Below, piece by piece: positions 1-8,543 of a stretch of DNA of 56,663 bases. Numbering within the stretch: the stretch's first letter is position 1; every line of letters begins with the position of its first letter. Below the pieces are notes generated by a model, which saw nothing but the letters and a program-made list of their open reading frames with translations, was not told the DNA's origin and searched no databases. A program made the translations under genes and the position numbers. The stretch is from a virus. The DNA lies in the IMG/VR virus record IMGVR_UViG_3300008108_000092, positions 1 to 56,663 of that record; one strand, 5' to 3'.

Positions 1-1068
1 GACTGTGAAGCAAAAGTAATGAGAAGTGAATATGAAAATTTAGTTAAGAAACTACCAGAATTAGAAGGCGTATTTGAGCATATTGAAGACGAAAAAAATC
101 GAACGTATGTGTTAACAGTCACGTTTGAAGATTTAGAGCAAAACGACAAATATATGCTAGAAAAGTTGCTTTTATATAGACAAAAAACTACACAGTACAA
201 GTCTACTATTACTAAGACAACAAACACTTTAACATATGTTATTATTGGATTGATGTTCGAGATATCAACCTCTGCCAAAGACCAATTTGAACGATTGTTT
301 AGAAAAGACATAGCAACAATATATCCAAATCTAACTGTTCAAGGATCTGATCAGTTTTTAGCTCGCATTTTTAAACATTTTAAATATTCATGTGTAGAAG
401 AAAGCATCTATCATTTAACTAATAAACTTCCTGAACTTAAGGGAATTTTTGAATCTACAGAAAAAGTAGAAGAAGAGTTTTATTTTACAAGTGAAGAAAC
501 ACAAGCAATTGAAGAAATTGCAGAAGTTGTTCAAAAATTAGTTCAAAGTTATGAAGAAAGGTTAACAGCATTAATGAAAAGTGCAAGAATTAGGCGAATT
601 TCGTTACAAGATTCACATTTTAATAAATATATTGCTGTTACACATCTAAGAAACGATTTAAGACTTCAGATTGGAAAGATTTGCAAAAAACATTTTCAGG
701 ACGATGTGGGTAATAAATTTGGTAATAACTTTTATGTATTATATGAACGAATTTTTAATAAACCACTAAAAGGACTTGATGAAATTGTTGTTCAAGGTGG
801 TGTAGCAGTAATGCTTGATAATGAAGGAGTATTTGAGATAGACTTCGACACATATGATTATCAATTAAATGAAATAATAATTCCAGCTAGATTAATTGAA
901 CCAATTGAAATTAAAAATTTTTTAAAAAGACTTTATACGGAATGGATAAAAGCAACATTTATAAAAAGGCCTCTTGCTTTTCCTAAAATGTATTTAGAGT
1001 TACGTCAAGAGAAGTTAAAGTATAATAAGCTAAAGCAAAAGCTTCCCGAGCTAGAAGATATATTTTAA
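1..1068 (+). CDS. Unknown protein with three KLPEL motifs, probably 5'-truncated
   Basis: I do not recognise the family. The reading frame is open from base 1 through the first ATG at 19, so the gene probably begins upstream of the window. It is rich in charged helical sequence. A nine-residue motif of the form KLPELxxxF appears three times: near residues 11-19, 136-144 and as the last nine residues 341-349 (counting from the ATG at 19). The same tail ends the convergent neighbour. Each copy contains L-P-E, which fits the (L/I)-x-E consensus cut by T4-type prohead proteases, so a processed head-internal protein is one possible reading; that is inference. Confidence 0.75.
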   Translation, partial: DCEAKVMRSEYENLVKKLPELEGVFEHIEDEKNRTYVLTVTFEDLEQNDKYMLEKLLLYRQKTTQYKSTITKTTNTLTYVIIGLMFEISTSAKDQFERLFRKDIATIYPNLTVQGSDQFLARIFKHFKYSCVEESIYHLTNKLPELKGIFESTEKVEEEFYFTSEETQAIEEIAEVVQKLVQSYEERLTALMKSARIRRISLQDSHFNKYIAVTHLRNDLRLQIGKICKKHFQDDVGNKFGNNFYVLYERIFNKPLKGLDEIVVQGGVAVMLDNEGVFEIDFDTYDYQLNEIIIPARLIEPIEIKNFLKRLYTEWIKATFIKRPLAFPKMYLELRQEKLKYNKLKQKLPELEDIF

Positions 1069-1073
1069 CAATA

Positions 1074-2663
1074 TTAAAAAATTCCATCTAATTCTGGAAG
1101 TTTTGTTTTAAGTTTTTTGAATTTAAAATAATTATCAATTTTTTCTTGATCTACGCCTATATCATAATGAGCTGCTGTTGGCAATCCATTTAGATTTTTG
1201 AAATTGCCGTCTCTATGATAATATGGGATAACCATTGTATTTTTTATTATACATTCGTCTCCTCCTTCAAATGAGTTTAATATTCCATTTATTTTTAAAT
1301 TTCCATCAATTTGTGTCGGTATATGATGTAAATTAGTTAATGATGAAGCGATAACCAAATCTCCTTTGATGTGATTTGGACATCCCTCTAACGAAAATAT
1401 TTCAGAGGCACCAACAATTTGGAAGTTTTTTTCGATTTTAGTGTCTGATAGTTTCAAAAAGTTATCAATGGAAAATTTCGAACAATCAATTGTTAACGAG
1501 CCATTAACGAATTGTGGAGCAACGCAGATCTTGTCTTTCAATGTTATTCTAACGTCTCCGTTTATCTTATATTTTGTGATATCAAACTTTTTAGTAAACT
1601 CTTTTAGATCGATTTCTAATTCATCTTTCGGCGATAAATTTATAGTTTTTGTCCCGTCGGAATTTAGGATGGGAATATATTTTAATTCGAATAACTCATC
1701 GAACGTTTTAATGTCTTTTAGTTTTATTAAATCGTCAAACGTTTTAGTGATTTTTTTAGAAACTTTAAAAAATTGCTTGCTTACCCCAATAGTAAGATTT
1801 TGAGCTAAATTTTTATAAGATTTAGATTTTATTGCGTTTGAAACAGAATCTCCGTAATAAGCTTTCGTTCGAAGAAGAGGCAACATTAAGCAGTATCCCG
1901 TACTTCCACTAGACCATTCGTTAGTATATATTCTCGATGAAGTTTCAAGAGATTTAGTAGAAACAAACTTTCCCGTAAAATTATCATATAGTTTAAAGAA
2001 AAAATAAGCGTTTTTAAAAAACTCTGGAGAAGGAGACTTACCAGATAATTTAAATCCGTTGTGTTCAAAAGAATTGTCAATATTATAATTTTCAATATCT
2101 TTACGATAGGCTAAAATAGCTAATTTAACAGAACTTTTTGGGTCCGAATGATTTAAAATTAGTGGCTTATCAAGCCAAATAAAATTGTAGTTTTCGTTTA
2201 CTAAAAGTCCTTTAAAATTGTTTTCTATATCCGAATTTACAGGAATTATATAATCTCTTTTAATATATGAAGAAAATAATTCTGATGGAATCGATTCATT
2301 TGTTTCATAACTTGTAGCTTGAGTTGCTGTATTAATAGAAGTAAATGGTCCTAATAAATATGCTGTATTAAAAATTCCAACAGAGCCATCAGCAAACCTA
2401 ACAGCAAACTTAGCGCTCATTGTTCCTCTTTTATATCCAATAATTGTTCCTACTGTATTAAATTTTGAAAGATTTTTTATAGGATTTTGAGCTTTAAAAT
2501 TAGCCAACATTTCCTTTAGATTTTTTCCGCTACCTCTTACAATTACAACATCGTGTATTTGAAATGTAGCTCTGGGACCAGGAACATCTGTATATCCGTT
2601 AGGAACATCATTAGTTCTTTCGGTTATTAGAGTTTTTTTAAAAAGCTGTTTAAACAAACTCAT
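1074..2663 (-). CDS. Probable virion-associated protein with LRR-like repeats and KLPEL tail
   Basis: 529 residues. The N-terminus is a short basic amphipathic stretch ending in L-I-T-E (residue 15), like T4 internal-protein leaders cut after (L/I)-x-E. Residues about 30-110 (ATFQIHDVVIVRG, then VGTIIGYKRG and FAVRFADGSVGIF) look like an SH3/KOW-type barrel. Residues about 370-490 form irregular leucine-rich-like repeats in which a strand of the type GDLVIASS or GNLKINGI alternates with a SLEGCP-type turn. The last nine residues are KLPELDGIF, matching the convergent neighbour's tail. No convincing promoter box lies upstream. It is first of three adjacent minus-strand genes with similar leaders. 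Function is unproven. Confidence 0.8.
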   Translation of the reverse strand: MSLFKQLFKKTLITERTNDVPNGYTDVPGPRATFQIHDVVIVRGSGKNLKEMLANFKAQNPIKNLSKFNTVGTIIGYKRGTMSAKFAVRFADGSVGIFNTAYLLGPFTSINTATQATSYETNESIPSELFSSYIKRDYIIPVNSDIENNFKGLLVNENYNFIWLDKPLILNHSDPKSSVKLAILAYRKDIENYNIDNSFEHNGFKLSGKSPSPEFFKNAYFFFKLYDNFTGKFVSTKSLETSSRIYTNEWSSGSTGYCLMLPLLRTKAYYGDSVSNAIKSKSYKNLAQNLTIGVSKQFFKVSKKITKTFDDLIKLKDIKTFDELFELKYIPILNSDGTKTINLSPKDELEIDLKEFTKKFDITKYKINGDVRITLKDKICVAPQFVNGSLTIDCSKFSIDNFLKLSDTKIEKNFQIVGASEIFSLEGCPNHIKGDLVIASSLTNLHHIPTQIDGNLKINGILNSFEGGDECIIKNTMVIPYYHRDGNFKNLNGLPTAAHYDIGVDQEKIDNYFKFKKLKTKLPELDGIF

Positions 2664-2674
2664 TATATATTAAA

Positions 2675-3082
2675 TTAAGGTCCAACTAAAGAACTTTTTA
2701 ACTGCTTGTCATAATCTCCAACTACAGCTTTAATTTCGCTAGGTAAAGGAATTTGATGTAAAGTTAATGTGTGTGCAAGTCTAGCAGCTAATGCTTTATC
2801 TTGAACTACGGTTTGAAGTAAATTTTTAGGTAATTTAGTTTGTTTAGAATGAACTAATTCTATAATAGTTTCGTACGCTTTTTGTGGAGATAAAGAATTT
2901 GCATGTTGAACTTGAGAAGTAGCGTGTTTGAGTTCACTTGGTGAATCTGCAGCATGACTTCCAACCATAGTTCCTAAACCCAAAGCAGCTCCTGCTAGGG
3001 CTCCCTTTAATGAAACTTTTTCATTAAGAATTAATACTTGTTCATAAGCTTGTTCCATTAAAATTTGATCTTTATTTTTCAT
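2675..3082 (-). CDS. Small probable head-internal protein
   Basis: 135 residues. The N-terminus (MKNKDQILMEQAYEQVLILNE) is a charged amphipathic helix of a kind I associate with T4-like phage virion proteins; it contains I-L-M-E and L-I-L-N-E, candidate (L/I)-x-E processing sites. Residues about 25-45 are an Ala/Gly-rich hydrophobic segment (GALAGAALGLGTMVG) that could be a membrane or packed helix. The remainder is predicted helical. A perfect ATAAATA box lies exactly 5 nt upstream of the ATG. It sits 11 nt upstream of the 529-residue gene and probably shares its transcript. No enzymatic motif is visible. Confidence 0.75.
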   Translation of the reverse strand: MKNKDQILMEQAYEQVLILNEKVSLKGALAGAALGLGTMVGSHAADSPSELKHATSQVQHANSLSPQKAYETIIELVHSKQTKLPKNLLQTVVQDKALAARLAHTLTLHQIPLPSEIKAVVGDYDKQLKSSLVGP

Positions 3083-3087
3083 ATTAT

Positions 3088-3094
3088 TATTTAT
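3088..3094 (-). promoter_or_regulatory. Late-promoter-like box, 5 nt before ATG 3082
   Basis: ATAAATA on the minus strand; matches the core of the T4 late promoter TATAAATA. Confidence 0.6.
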
Positions 3095-3104
3095 TAAAAG
3101 TCTG

Positions 3105-4436
3105 TTATGTTTGTTCGGAATTTGGTTGATCGAGCAAGCTAGAATTTATTTTAATGCTTGTAGCTCCACTTGAAACAACATCTCTTGAAAAATCAGGAGC
3201 ACTAACTATTGTTACTAATTCTAATAATTTATCTTTTGTTATAGATTTTATTTCATTATATCCTAAAACTACAGCTTTACCAAAAGTTTTTGATGTCGAT
3301 ATATGATCGAATAAAACAAAATACTTAAAGTTGTCTAAACTAATATAATATTGAAAATTGAACAACAATAAATTATTTCTCAAGCTTATTCCCAATTCAA
3401 CTCCTCTAGTTGTTTCTTCGTAAGCGTTGTTGACTGCATTAATAATATCGGAAAGGTTAGCTTTGATAAAAAGTTTATGAAAACCGTTTGCCCACAAATC
3501 AATTAAATCTTTTTCATTGAATTTTTCTCTAGTTATTTCGTTAGGCTTAATTTGAATTTTTTCAGAATCTAACCATTGGTTTATTTCATCTTCATTTGAT
3601 AGCGTTTCGAAATGTTGTTTAATTTGCTTTAATCTTTCAGTTATACGCTTACCGAACACATCCACAGTTAATCTATTAGCATTGTTAATCTTAAAACTAA
3701 AATTCGTGCCTTTTCCCCCACCTGGTTTTGCAGTAGCTTCAGGTAATTCTGCTAAATCCGACAGCATTCCGTAACGAGTTAATTTTTTTGCTAATTCGTC
3801 TCTCCAATATTTTGAACAGTCAATGGGAGTACCAAACGTATTTTCTTTTCCTGAGCGTAAAATTCCCGAATTTCCTTTTAGTTCTACTTTTCCTCCTTCT
3901 GAACCAGTCAATTCTAAATCTCCTCCATCCGAACTATCTTTATTGCTTTTTGCACGTTTCTGTAAATTTTTAACAGCAATACAAAACAAATACTCGGCTG
4001 GACCACTTCCCTGTTCTTTTAAAGAAATTAGGGATTCAATGAGTTCAGAACTGAATCCAGCGGTTCGTAACCCCTCAATGAGATTTAACGTTTTTCCTGA
4101 TATATTTTGAAGAGAAATTTTACTTTCTTCATCTAGTATATATTGAATAGTTTTTTCTGGATCTTCACTGTAATGCTCTACATACAAAGCAATTTTTTTA
4201 GCGGTAGCCTCGTTAATTTTTTTATTGTCTTTTAAATAGTCTATTAATTGAGTTTGTGAGTTTTTTTGGTTGGCTCCAAGTAAACGTCTAATTTTATTTA
4301 AAAGTTCTTTGCTTACATTATTAAATTCTTCTAATTCCGCCCCTTCGTCATCTCCTTGCATTAAAATAGTAGATTCTTTTAATAAAGAACCTTTTACGTC
4401 CTCATAAAGGGTTTTAATCGATTTACTAAATTTCAT
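3105..4436 (-). CDS. Unknown phage protein, candidate head-internal protein
   Basis: 443 residues from the ATG at 4436; a longer frame starts at a TTG (4448), but the ATG gives an N-terminus MKFSKSIKTLYEDVKGSLLKE resembling short T4-type capsid-targeting leaders, ending in L-L-K-E. A CATAAATA box is 14 nt upstream of this ATG. The N-terminal 120 residues are helical and acidic. A Gly/Ser/Lys-rich stretch around residues 165-205 includes GGDLELTGSEGGKVELKG, likely a flexible linker. The C-terminal half is mixed alpha/beta. I recognise no family. Position beside two other leader-bearing genes suggests a virion role. Confidence 0.75.
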   Translation of the reverse strand: MKFSKSIKTLYEDVKGSLLKESTILMQGDDEGAELEEFNNVSKELLNKIRRLLGANQKNSQTQLIDYLKDNKKINEATAKKIALYVEHYSEDPEKTIQYILDEESKISLQNISGKTLNLIEGLRTAGFSSELIESLISLKEQGSGPAEYLFCIAVKNLQKRAKSNKDSSDGGDLELTGSEGGKVELKGNSGILRSGKENTFGTPIDCSKYWRDELAKKLTRYGMLSDLAELPEATAKPGGGKGTNFSFKINNANRLTVDVFGKRITERLKQIKQHFETLSNEDEINQWLDSEKIQIKPNEITREKFNEKDLIDLWANGFHKLFIKANLSDIINAVNNAYEETTRGVELGISLRNNLLLFNFQYYISLDNFKYFVLFDHISTSKTFGKAVVLGYNEIKSITKDKLLELVTIVSAPDFSRDVVSSGATSIKINSSLLDQPNSEQT

Positions 4437-4450
4437 ATACAATATCAATG

Positions 4451-4457
4451 TATTTAT
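4451..4457 (-). promoter_or_regulatory. Late-promoter-like box, 14 nt before ATG 4436
   Basis: ATAAATA in GCATAAATAC, the same extended sequence as at 6767. Confidence 0.5.
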
Positions 4458-4505
4458 GCAAACAAAAAATATTTTTTAAAAGAAATAACTTAATTAAAAT
4501 AATCA

Positions 4506-4814
4506 ATGAAATCAAAAAAAATTAAACAAACTGCTCCAATTAAAGAAGAAAACGCTCCTTTAGAAACAGTGGAAACGACTTGGTCTAATGCTAACCTAGA
4601 AGAAACTTATATGGATTTACACAAAGAGCGAGCTGTGATATTAGAGAAACTGCAAAAAGCTGAACAAGAAGCTACATTTTGGAAAATAAAAGCTCAATTA
4701 TATGGAGAGAAATTCGGACAAGCTTTGAAGGGGTTTTTGTTATATGAAGGTAAACACGAGCTTTTTGCTGAACGTGAGAGACAAAAAGTTCTTAAAGACA
4801 TTCAATTAAGTTAA
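4506..4814 (+). CDS. Small coiled-coil protein of unknown function
   Basis: 102 residues, highly charged. Residues about 30-70 (LEETYMDLHKERAVILEKLQKAEQEATFWKIKAQLYGEKF in part) have the heptad spacing of a coiled coil, followed by a helical C-terminus. The upstream sequence AAAATAATCAATG is nearly identical to that before the gp16-like gene at 23602, so both probably use the same initiation signal, a degenerate form of the late box. The 3' end overlaps the convergent DUF5856 gene by 9 bases. I assign no function. Confidence 0.7.
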   Translation: MKSKKIKQTAPIKEENAPLETVETTWSNANLEETYMDLHKERAVILEKLQKAEQEATFWKIKAQLYGEKFGQALKGFLLYEGKHELFAERERQKVLKDIQLS

Positions 4815-5174
4815 AGTTAAAAGATATTTTAACTTGTTTAATACTGACAGAATTTCATCTCTAATGTTTAAGCAATCAGTATCCGTATTTGGGTTGTGAA
4901 CTTGATTAAAATATTCGCTTAAATATGCTGTAACTTCTCCTAAAACATCCATTATCGAAATTTCATTATAATTAACTAATTCGAAAATAGCCTCTCCATC
5001 AAACGAAAATTGACCGTGCTTTCCTTGATGTACTTCTACGAGTTGATCTATCAGCTCATCTAAATCATTGTATGCATTACCAAAAGCTTGATGCTCAGAA
5101 TATTTACGAGTTTGCCAATGAAGTACTCTCAATTGATTTTGGAGTTTAACTAAATTCAAAATAATTTTATCCAT
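4806..5174 (-). CDS. DUF5856 family, Dps/ferritin-like helical protein
   Basis: 122 residues, all-helical. The N-terminal helix reads LQNQLRVLHWQTRKYSEH, with His19-Trp20 in the position of the LHW signature of Dps and related ferritin-like helical bundles, followed by YNDLDELIDQLVEVHQGK. This matches the phage family DUF5856 as I know it. Whether it binds metal is not clear: the His and acidic residues are present but the full di-iron set cannot be confirmed by eye. An ATAAATA box lies 9 nt upstream of the ATG, so late expression is likely. It overlaps the convergent coiled-coil gene. Confidence 0.8.
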   Translation of the reverse strand: MDKIILNLVKLQNQLRVLHWQTRKYSEHQAFGNAYNDLDELIDQLVEVHQGKHGQFSFDGEAIFELVNYNEISIMDVLGEVTAYLSEYFNQVHNPNTDTDCLNIRDEILSVLNKLKYLLTLT

Positions 5175-5183
5175 CTTGATTTT

Positions 5184-5190
5184 TATTTAT
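5184..5190 (-). promoter_or_regulatory. Late-promoter-like box, 9 nt before ATG 5174
   Basis: ATAAATA within TTAATAAATAAAA. Confidence 0.55.
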
Positions 5191-5218
5191 TAAATTTGCT
5201 TGTTGAAATAACAAAAAA

Positions 5219-6025
5219 TCATATTTTGAGTTTAAGCATTTCACTCGCATATTTTGTTATATTGGGTAGTGTAACAATATCAACATTAGCATCCAAATGA
5301 CTGGTTAATAATTGATAAGTTGTGTCTATTATAGGAACGTTTTTATTAAAATCATAAAAAGTATATTGTTTAAATATATAAGATAAAAACATTGAAATCC
5401 AATTTGGTTCTGAATAATGAGAGGACAAAAATCTTGAGAATTCTTCAATACAAGGTTGTTCAGAATTAAAGCATTCTAATTGTGTATTACGAGCTTTATG
5501 CACATAATATAATGATTTAGCTCGTTCAAACGGATCTCGTATGCTAATAAACAATTTTATCTTATATAATGTTTTTAAATAGTCTAAAATCAGGCTCAAC
5601 TGTTCTTGGCAATGATCTTTAATAATAACAGAGGTCATGGCTACAGCAAAAATATAAAAGCATTTTGAAGACGCGTAGTCTATAAATTCATTAGTTGACA
5701 TGCGGTGAATGTTTTCTGATATTACAAACTTCGGATTAGCAATGCTCGGATTTTGAGTAATATAAATTAACGCAAAAGGTTCTTTCGATTTGTCTGTAAT
5801 AAAAATTGCTCCTGCCTTATTTTGATGTAGTTTTTTGCCGTATAAACAATAAAATTTGTTTAGTAAAAAAAAGCTTCCTCTAACATAAGTTCCTCCACAT
5901 TTAGGAATATGAATGAACACAGGTATCTCATTTTGCTTTACTAAATCAGTAAGCCCGTTTATTTGGTCTAGTTGGTTTTTAAGAGCAAATTGTTCAATTA
6001 TCTCTAAATGAGATTTTACAATCAT
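5219..6025 (-). CDS. Sulfotransferase-family protein
   Basis: 268 residues. Two family signatures are visible. Residues 38-46 read IHIPKCGGT, the 5'-phosphosulfate-binding loop of PAPS-dependent sulfotransferases (Sulfotransfer_2-like). Residues 163-174 read RDPFERAKSLYY, the 3'-phosphate-binding motif. Such enzymes transfer sulfate from PAPS to carbohydrate hydroxyls or other acceptors. In a virion-gene neighbourhood that also contains three glycosyltransferases, the acceptor may be a glycan, which is inference. The upstream region is AT-rich without a clear ATAAATA box or Shine-Dalgarno. Confidence 0.82.
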   Translation of the reverse strand: MIVKSHLEIIEQFALKNQLDQINGLTDLVKQNEIPVFIHIPKCGGTYVRGSFFLLNKFYCLYGKKLHQNKAGAIFITDKSKEPFALIYITQNPSIANPKFVISENIHRMSTNEFIDYASSKCFYIFAVAMTSVIIKDHCQEQLSLILDYLKTLYKIKLFISIRDPFERAKSLYYVHKARNTQLECFNSEQPCIEEFSRFLSSHYSEPNWISMFLSYIFKQYTFYDFNKNVPIIDTTYQLLTSHLDANVDIVTLPNITKYASEMLKLKI

Positions 6026-6132
6026 ATTTTTTAATGTTAATTTTATATTAAATTTGATTTTTTAAATTATAATGTCAAATTAAAGCTGTTGTTCTTTTAA
6101 AGGAAATGGCAGAAAAACAAGTAATATAGAAT

Positions 6133-6741
6133 CTATGGATTAGACGCCTGCTGCCACCCATACGTAGGATATGGCGGATAAGGAGCTGATTGTCCGGCAG
6201 GAGCAACATGATGATTCATAGCATATGATGCATTGCTCCAATCCAGATGTTTGGCATATTCGTCAGCTGAGGCTGCTAAATAATCTGTGTATGCTGTAAT
6301 AACAGAAGGATCTTGAGTAGCAAGTGAAAGCTTATTACTAACAAAATAGGTGTAATTTGATTGCCATGTGCTTTGTGTATAAGTTTTTGCTTGACCATTG
6401 AAGTAAACTCGTTTGTCTTTTCTTTCTGCTGAAGTTGGGGGCACAGCACAGGTTGTCAACCAAAAAGAAAATGCGTTTTGTGCACCTTGTTTATTTTGAG
6501 CTCTAATTGGATTCATGACGGGATCTACCACTGTGTGATGGACGGCATTATAGGCAGTATCTAAAGCATCTTGCCAATCATTTTTTTTAGAGATTGTTGT
6601 TGCTGCTGCTGTAGTGTATGCATCAGCTGTAGAATTGCATAGGTCTCCAAGCTGATTCTGGAACTGAGTCCACTCATAGGTAGCATTACCGTTAACGTCG
6701 GTCTTTGGTCCAGTAAATGGTGGGGGTATTTGAACAGCCAT
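6133..6741 (-). CDS. Unknown protein, probably virion-associated
   Basis: 202 residues from the ATG at 6741 (MAVQIPPPF); an in-frame ATG two codons upstream (6747) is also possible. The sequence is rich in Ala, Thr, Tyr and Asn, with helical stretches and no transmembrane segment or catalytic motif that I recognise. The C-terminal 20 residues are Pro/Tyr-rich (APYPPYPTYGWQQ), a likely extended tail. A CATAAATA box lies 19-25 nt upstream depending on the start. It belongs to a run of minus-strand genes that look structural. Confidence 0.7.
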   Translation of the reverse strand: MAVQIPPPFTGPKTDVNGNATYEWTQFQNQLGDLCNSTADAYTTAAATTISKKNDWQDALDTAYNAVHHTVVDPVMNPIRAQNKQGAQNAFSFWLTTCAVPPTSAERKDKRVYFNGQAKTYTQSTWQSNYTYFVSNKLSLATQDPSVITAYTDYLAASADEYAKHLDWSNASYAMNHHVAPAGQSAPYPPYPTYGWQQASNP

Positions 6742-6766
6742 ATACATTACTTATGCAAACTCCCTG

Positions 6767-6773
6767 TATTTAT
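6767..6773 (-). promoter_or_regulatory. Late-promoter-like box upstream of the 202-residue gene
   Basis: ATAAATA in GCATAAATAC, 19 or 25 nt from the two candidate ATGs. Confidence 0.45.
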
Positions 6774-6822
6774 GCGGAGTTTCAAGTAACAATTAAAGTT
6801 TTTTTGTAGAATAACTTTTGAG

Positions 6823-8319
6823 TTAATTTATTGGCCAGACCATCAATTCGGAAGAATTAAGCTTTTCTCCAGCTAAAAATTGTATATTTGGAATAACACT
6901 AGACAAAGTTATCATTTCTCCGGATGATATTTTTGAATTGTTAATAGGTAACACATATCCTAACAAAGCAATCCATTCGGTGTTTCCGTCATAAGGCTGA
7001 TATATAACTCTGTTTTGATATTTTAAATGTTTTGCGTGTGTTGATGGATAAGGATTAGGAAATGGAATTTTGCCACATGCAGTATATGGATCTGTGGTTA
7101 AAAAATACAATCCCGTAGTTTTATTTTTTAATAAAAGTAAAGGATAAGAATTTTTAATAGGTGTTGATGACACATTACAAGCTTTAATGTTTTCTGAATT
7201 TGGTTGAGATGATAAAATGTTTTGCGAATTGAAAACGTTTTGATATAAGGCTATTTTTTCTTTTGGTTGTTCTATAAATTCAATCAATTGAAATGTAGCG
7301 TACTGATTTAAAGCAGCTGCTTTATTTGAAACATCTGAAAGTTTACCAAAAATTGCATATCTTCTATAGCGAATGCCTGTTCCGAATGGCATATTAAAAG
7401 AGCTTTTTGATGGAGCAATTAATGACATATCTCGTTCAGCGTTATTTACTAAACCAAAATTAACGGCCATTGATTGCGTGGCATTGCCCCATACGAGACA
7501 ACATGTATTAGATTGCGGAGTTTTCGGATCAACAGTATGAGCTCCCCATCCCCCGTTACTTGAAATTGCACCCGACTGAAATGGTTTATTATTTATTTTA
7601 AATGTTGAGGTCCCATTAATACCCTCAATCATATTTGGATATTTGCTTGGTCTTACTGCCCACCAAGGAGTTTCAGCAAAAGTATAAATTCTGTCTCCAA
7701 AATTATAACAATAAAAAGTGATTTCTAAAACACCATTGCCTAAATCTCTATACCGAGAATAAAACAGCACATCCCCTCGATTTATACTGGGTTTTGGTAC
7801 TAATCCCCAATTAATGATTGTATAACTTCTATCGACAGAATTAAAATATTCCGCCAAAATTGGATTATAAAAAGGACTTTTGCTTAAAGGGTCCATATGA
7901 GGTTTTATATACATGCCGGAACCGTGTACATAACCATTAGTCCAATTATCATTATACGGACCTACTTTTAGTTCTGGAGAAGAATCAACAACATCATATC
8001 CTTGAACAGTTGTAGTCATGCAGTCGTCATTCCATGCAGAAAAAACTCGCTGAGGGCAAATGATTTGACCTACTCCTTCAATATTAACATAATATAATTG
8101 TCCTCCTTTACCAATGCGTATTGTCCAGTTTACATCGGAAGGTCCTCCTTCAGCATTGTGAGTTAATTGCGTGTGAAATACATCAGCCTCAGAATAAGGA
8201 TCTTGTGTAGGGAAATCCGACCAATTAATAGTTCCGTTTGTAGCATGCCAGAGAGACGAGTCAAAGCTTACAGAGTCTTGCTTGGTGAAAGTTCCGGTAT
8301 TATTCGATTTAACTTTCAT
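6823..8319 (-). CDS. Large probable virion surface protein, family unknown
   Basis: 498 residues, rich in aromatic residues, Asn, Ser and Gly, with beta-rich composition throughout. No signal peptide or membrane segment. I cannot assign a family. Aromatic-rich patches such as NFGDRIYTFAETPWWAVRPSKYP are the kind seen in carbohydrate-binding or carbohydrate-processing virion proteins, but no catalytic signature is identifiable. Its ATG overlaps the stop of the 65-residue gene upstream by four bases (ATGA), so translation is probably coupled to it. Confidence 0.75.
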   Translation of the reverse strand: MKVKSNNTGTFTKQDSVSFDSSLWHATNGTINWSDFPTQDPYSEADVFHTQLTHNAEGGPSDVNWTIRIGKGGQLYYVNIEGVGQIICPQRVFSAWNDDCMTTTVQGYDVVDSSPELKVGPYNDNWTNGYVHGSGMYIKPHMDPLSKSPFYNPILAEYFNSVDRSYTIINWGLVPKPSINRGDVLFYSRYRDLGNGVLEITFYCYNFGDRIYTFAETPWWAVRPSKYPNMIEGINGTSTFKINNKPFQSGAISSNGGWGAHTVDPKTPQSNTCCLVWGNATQSMAVNFGLVNNAERDMSLIAPSKSSFNMPFGTGIRYRRYAIFGKLSDVSNKAAALNQYATFQLIEFIEQPKEKIALYQNVFNSQNILSSQPNSENIKACNVSSTPIKNSYPLLLLKNKTTGLYFLTTDPYTACGKIPFPNPYPSTHAKHLKYQNRVIYQPYDGNTEWIALLGYVLPINNSKISSGEMITLSSVIPNIQFLAGEKLNSSELMVWPIN

Positions 8320-8513
8320 ATATTTTCAAATACATTAAAAAGCGAACCTTCTGCATTGGTTTGTTCTTCTGCTTCAAACTCTATAGGAGTATCACTTTCA
8401 TATGTGTATTCGTTTTTTGGAATATTGTTAAGTTTTTTAATTAAAATTTTTCCAGAAACTCCTGAGGATCCTCCTACAGGTTTAATTCGTCTTAAATGTG
8501 AATTTGTTTGCAC
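8316..8513 (-). CDS. Small protein with GTG start, coupled to downstream virion gene
   Basis: 65 residues. The start is GTG at 8513; the nearby ATG at 8515 is in another frame and closes after seven codons. An ATAAATA box lies exactly 6 nt upstream of the GTG, the same spacing as other late genes here, which supports this start. The stop codon overlaps the ATG of the 498-residue gene in an ATGA arrangement. The N-terminal half is basic and Gly/Ser-rich (PVGGSSGVSGK); the C-terminal half is acidic. No function is evident. Confidence 0.6.
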   Translation of the reverse strand: MQTNSHLRRIKPVGGSSGVSGKILIKKLNNIPKNEYTYESDTPIEFEAEEQTNAEGSLFNVFENI

Positions 8514-8519
8514 ATTTAA

Positions 8520-8526
8520 TATTTAT
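8520..8526 (-). promoter_or_regulatory. Late-promoter-like box, 6 nt before GTG 8513
   Basis: ATAAATA; helps decide the GTG start. Confidence 0.6.
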
Positions 8527-8543
8527 TACTAACTTTAGTAAAA

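Noticed and set aside
6106-6129. AAAGGA followed by a seven-codon plus-strand frame (MAEKQVI)
   Set aside because: The AAAGGA overlaps or touches the ATG, which is too close, and the frame is too short to be more than coincidence.
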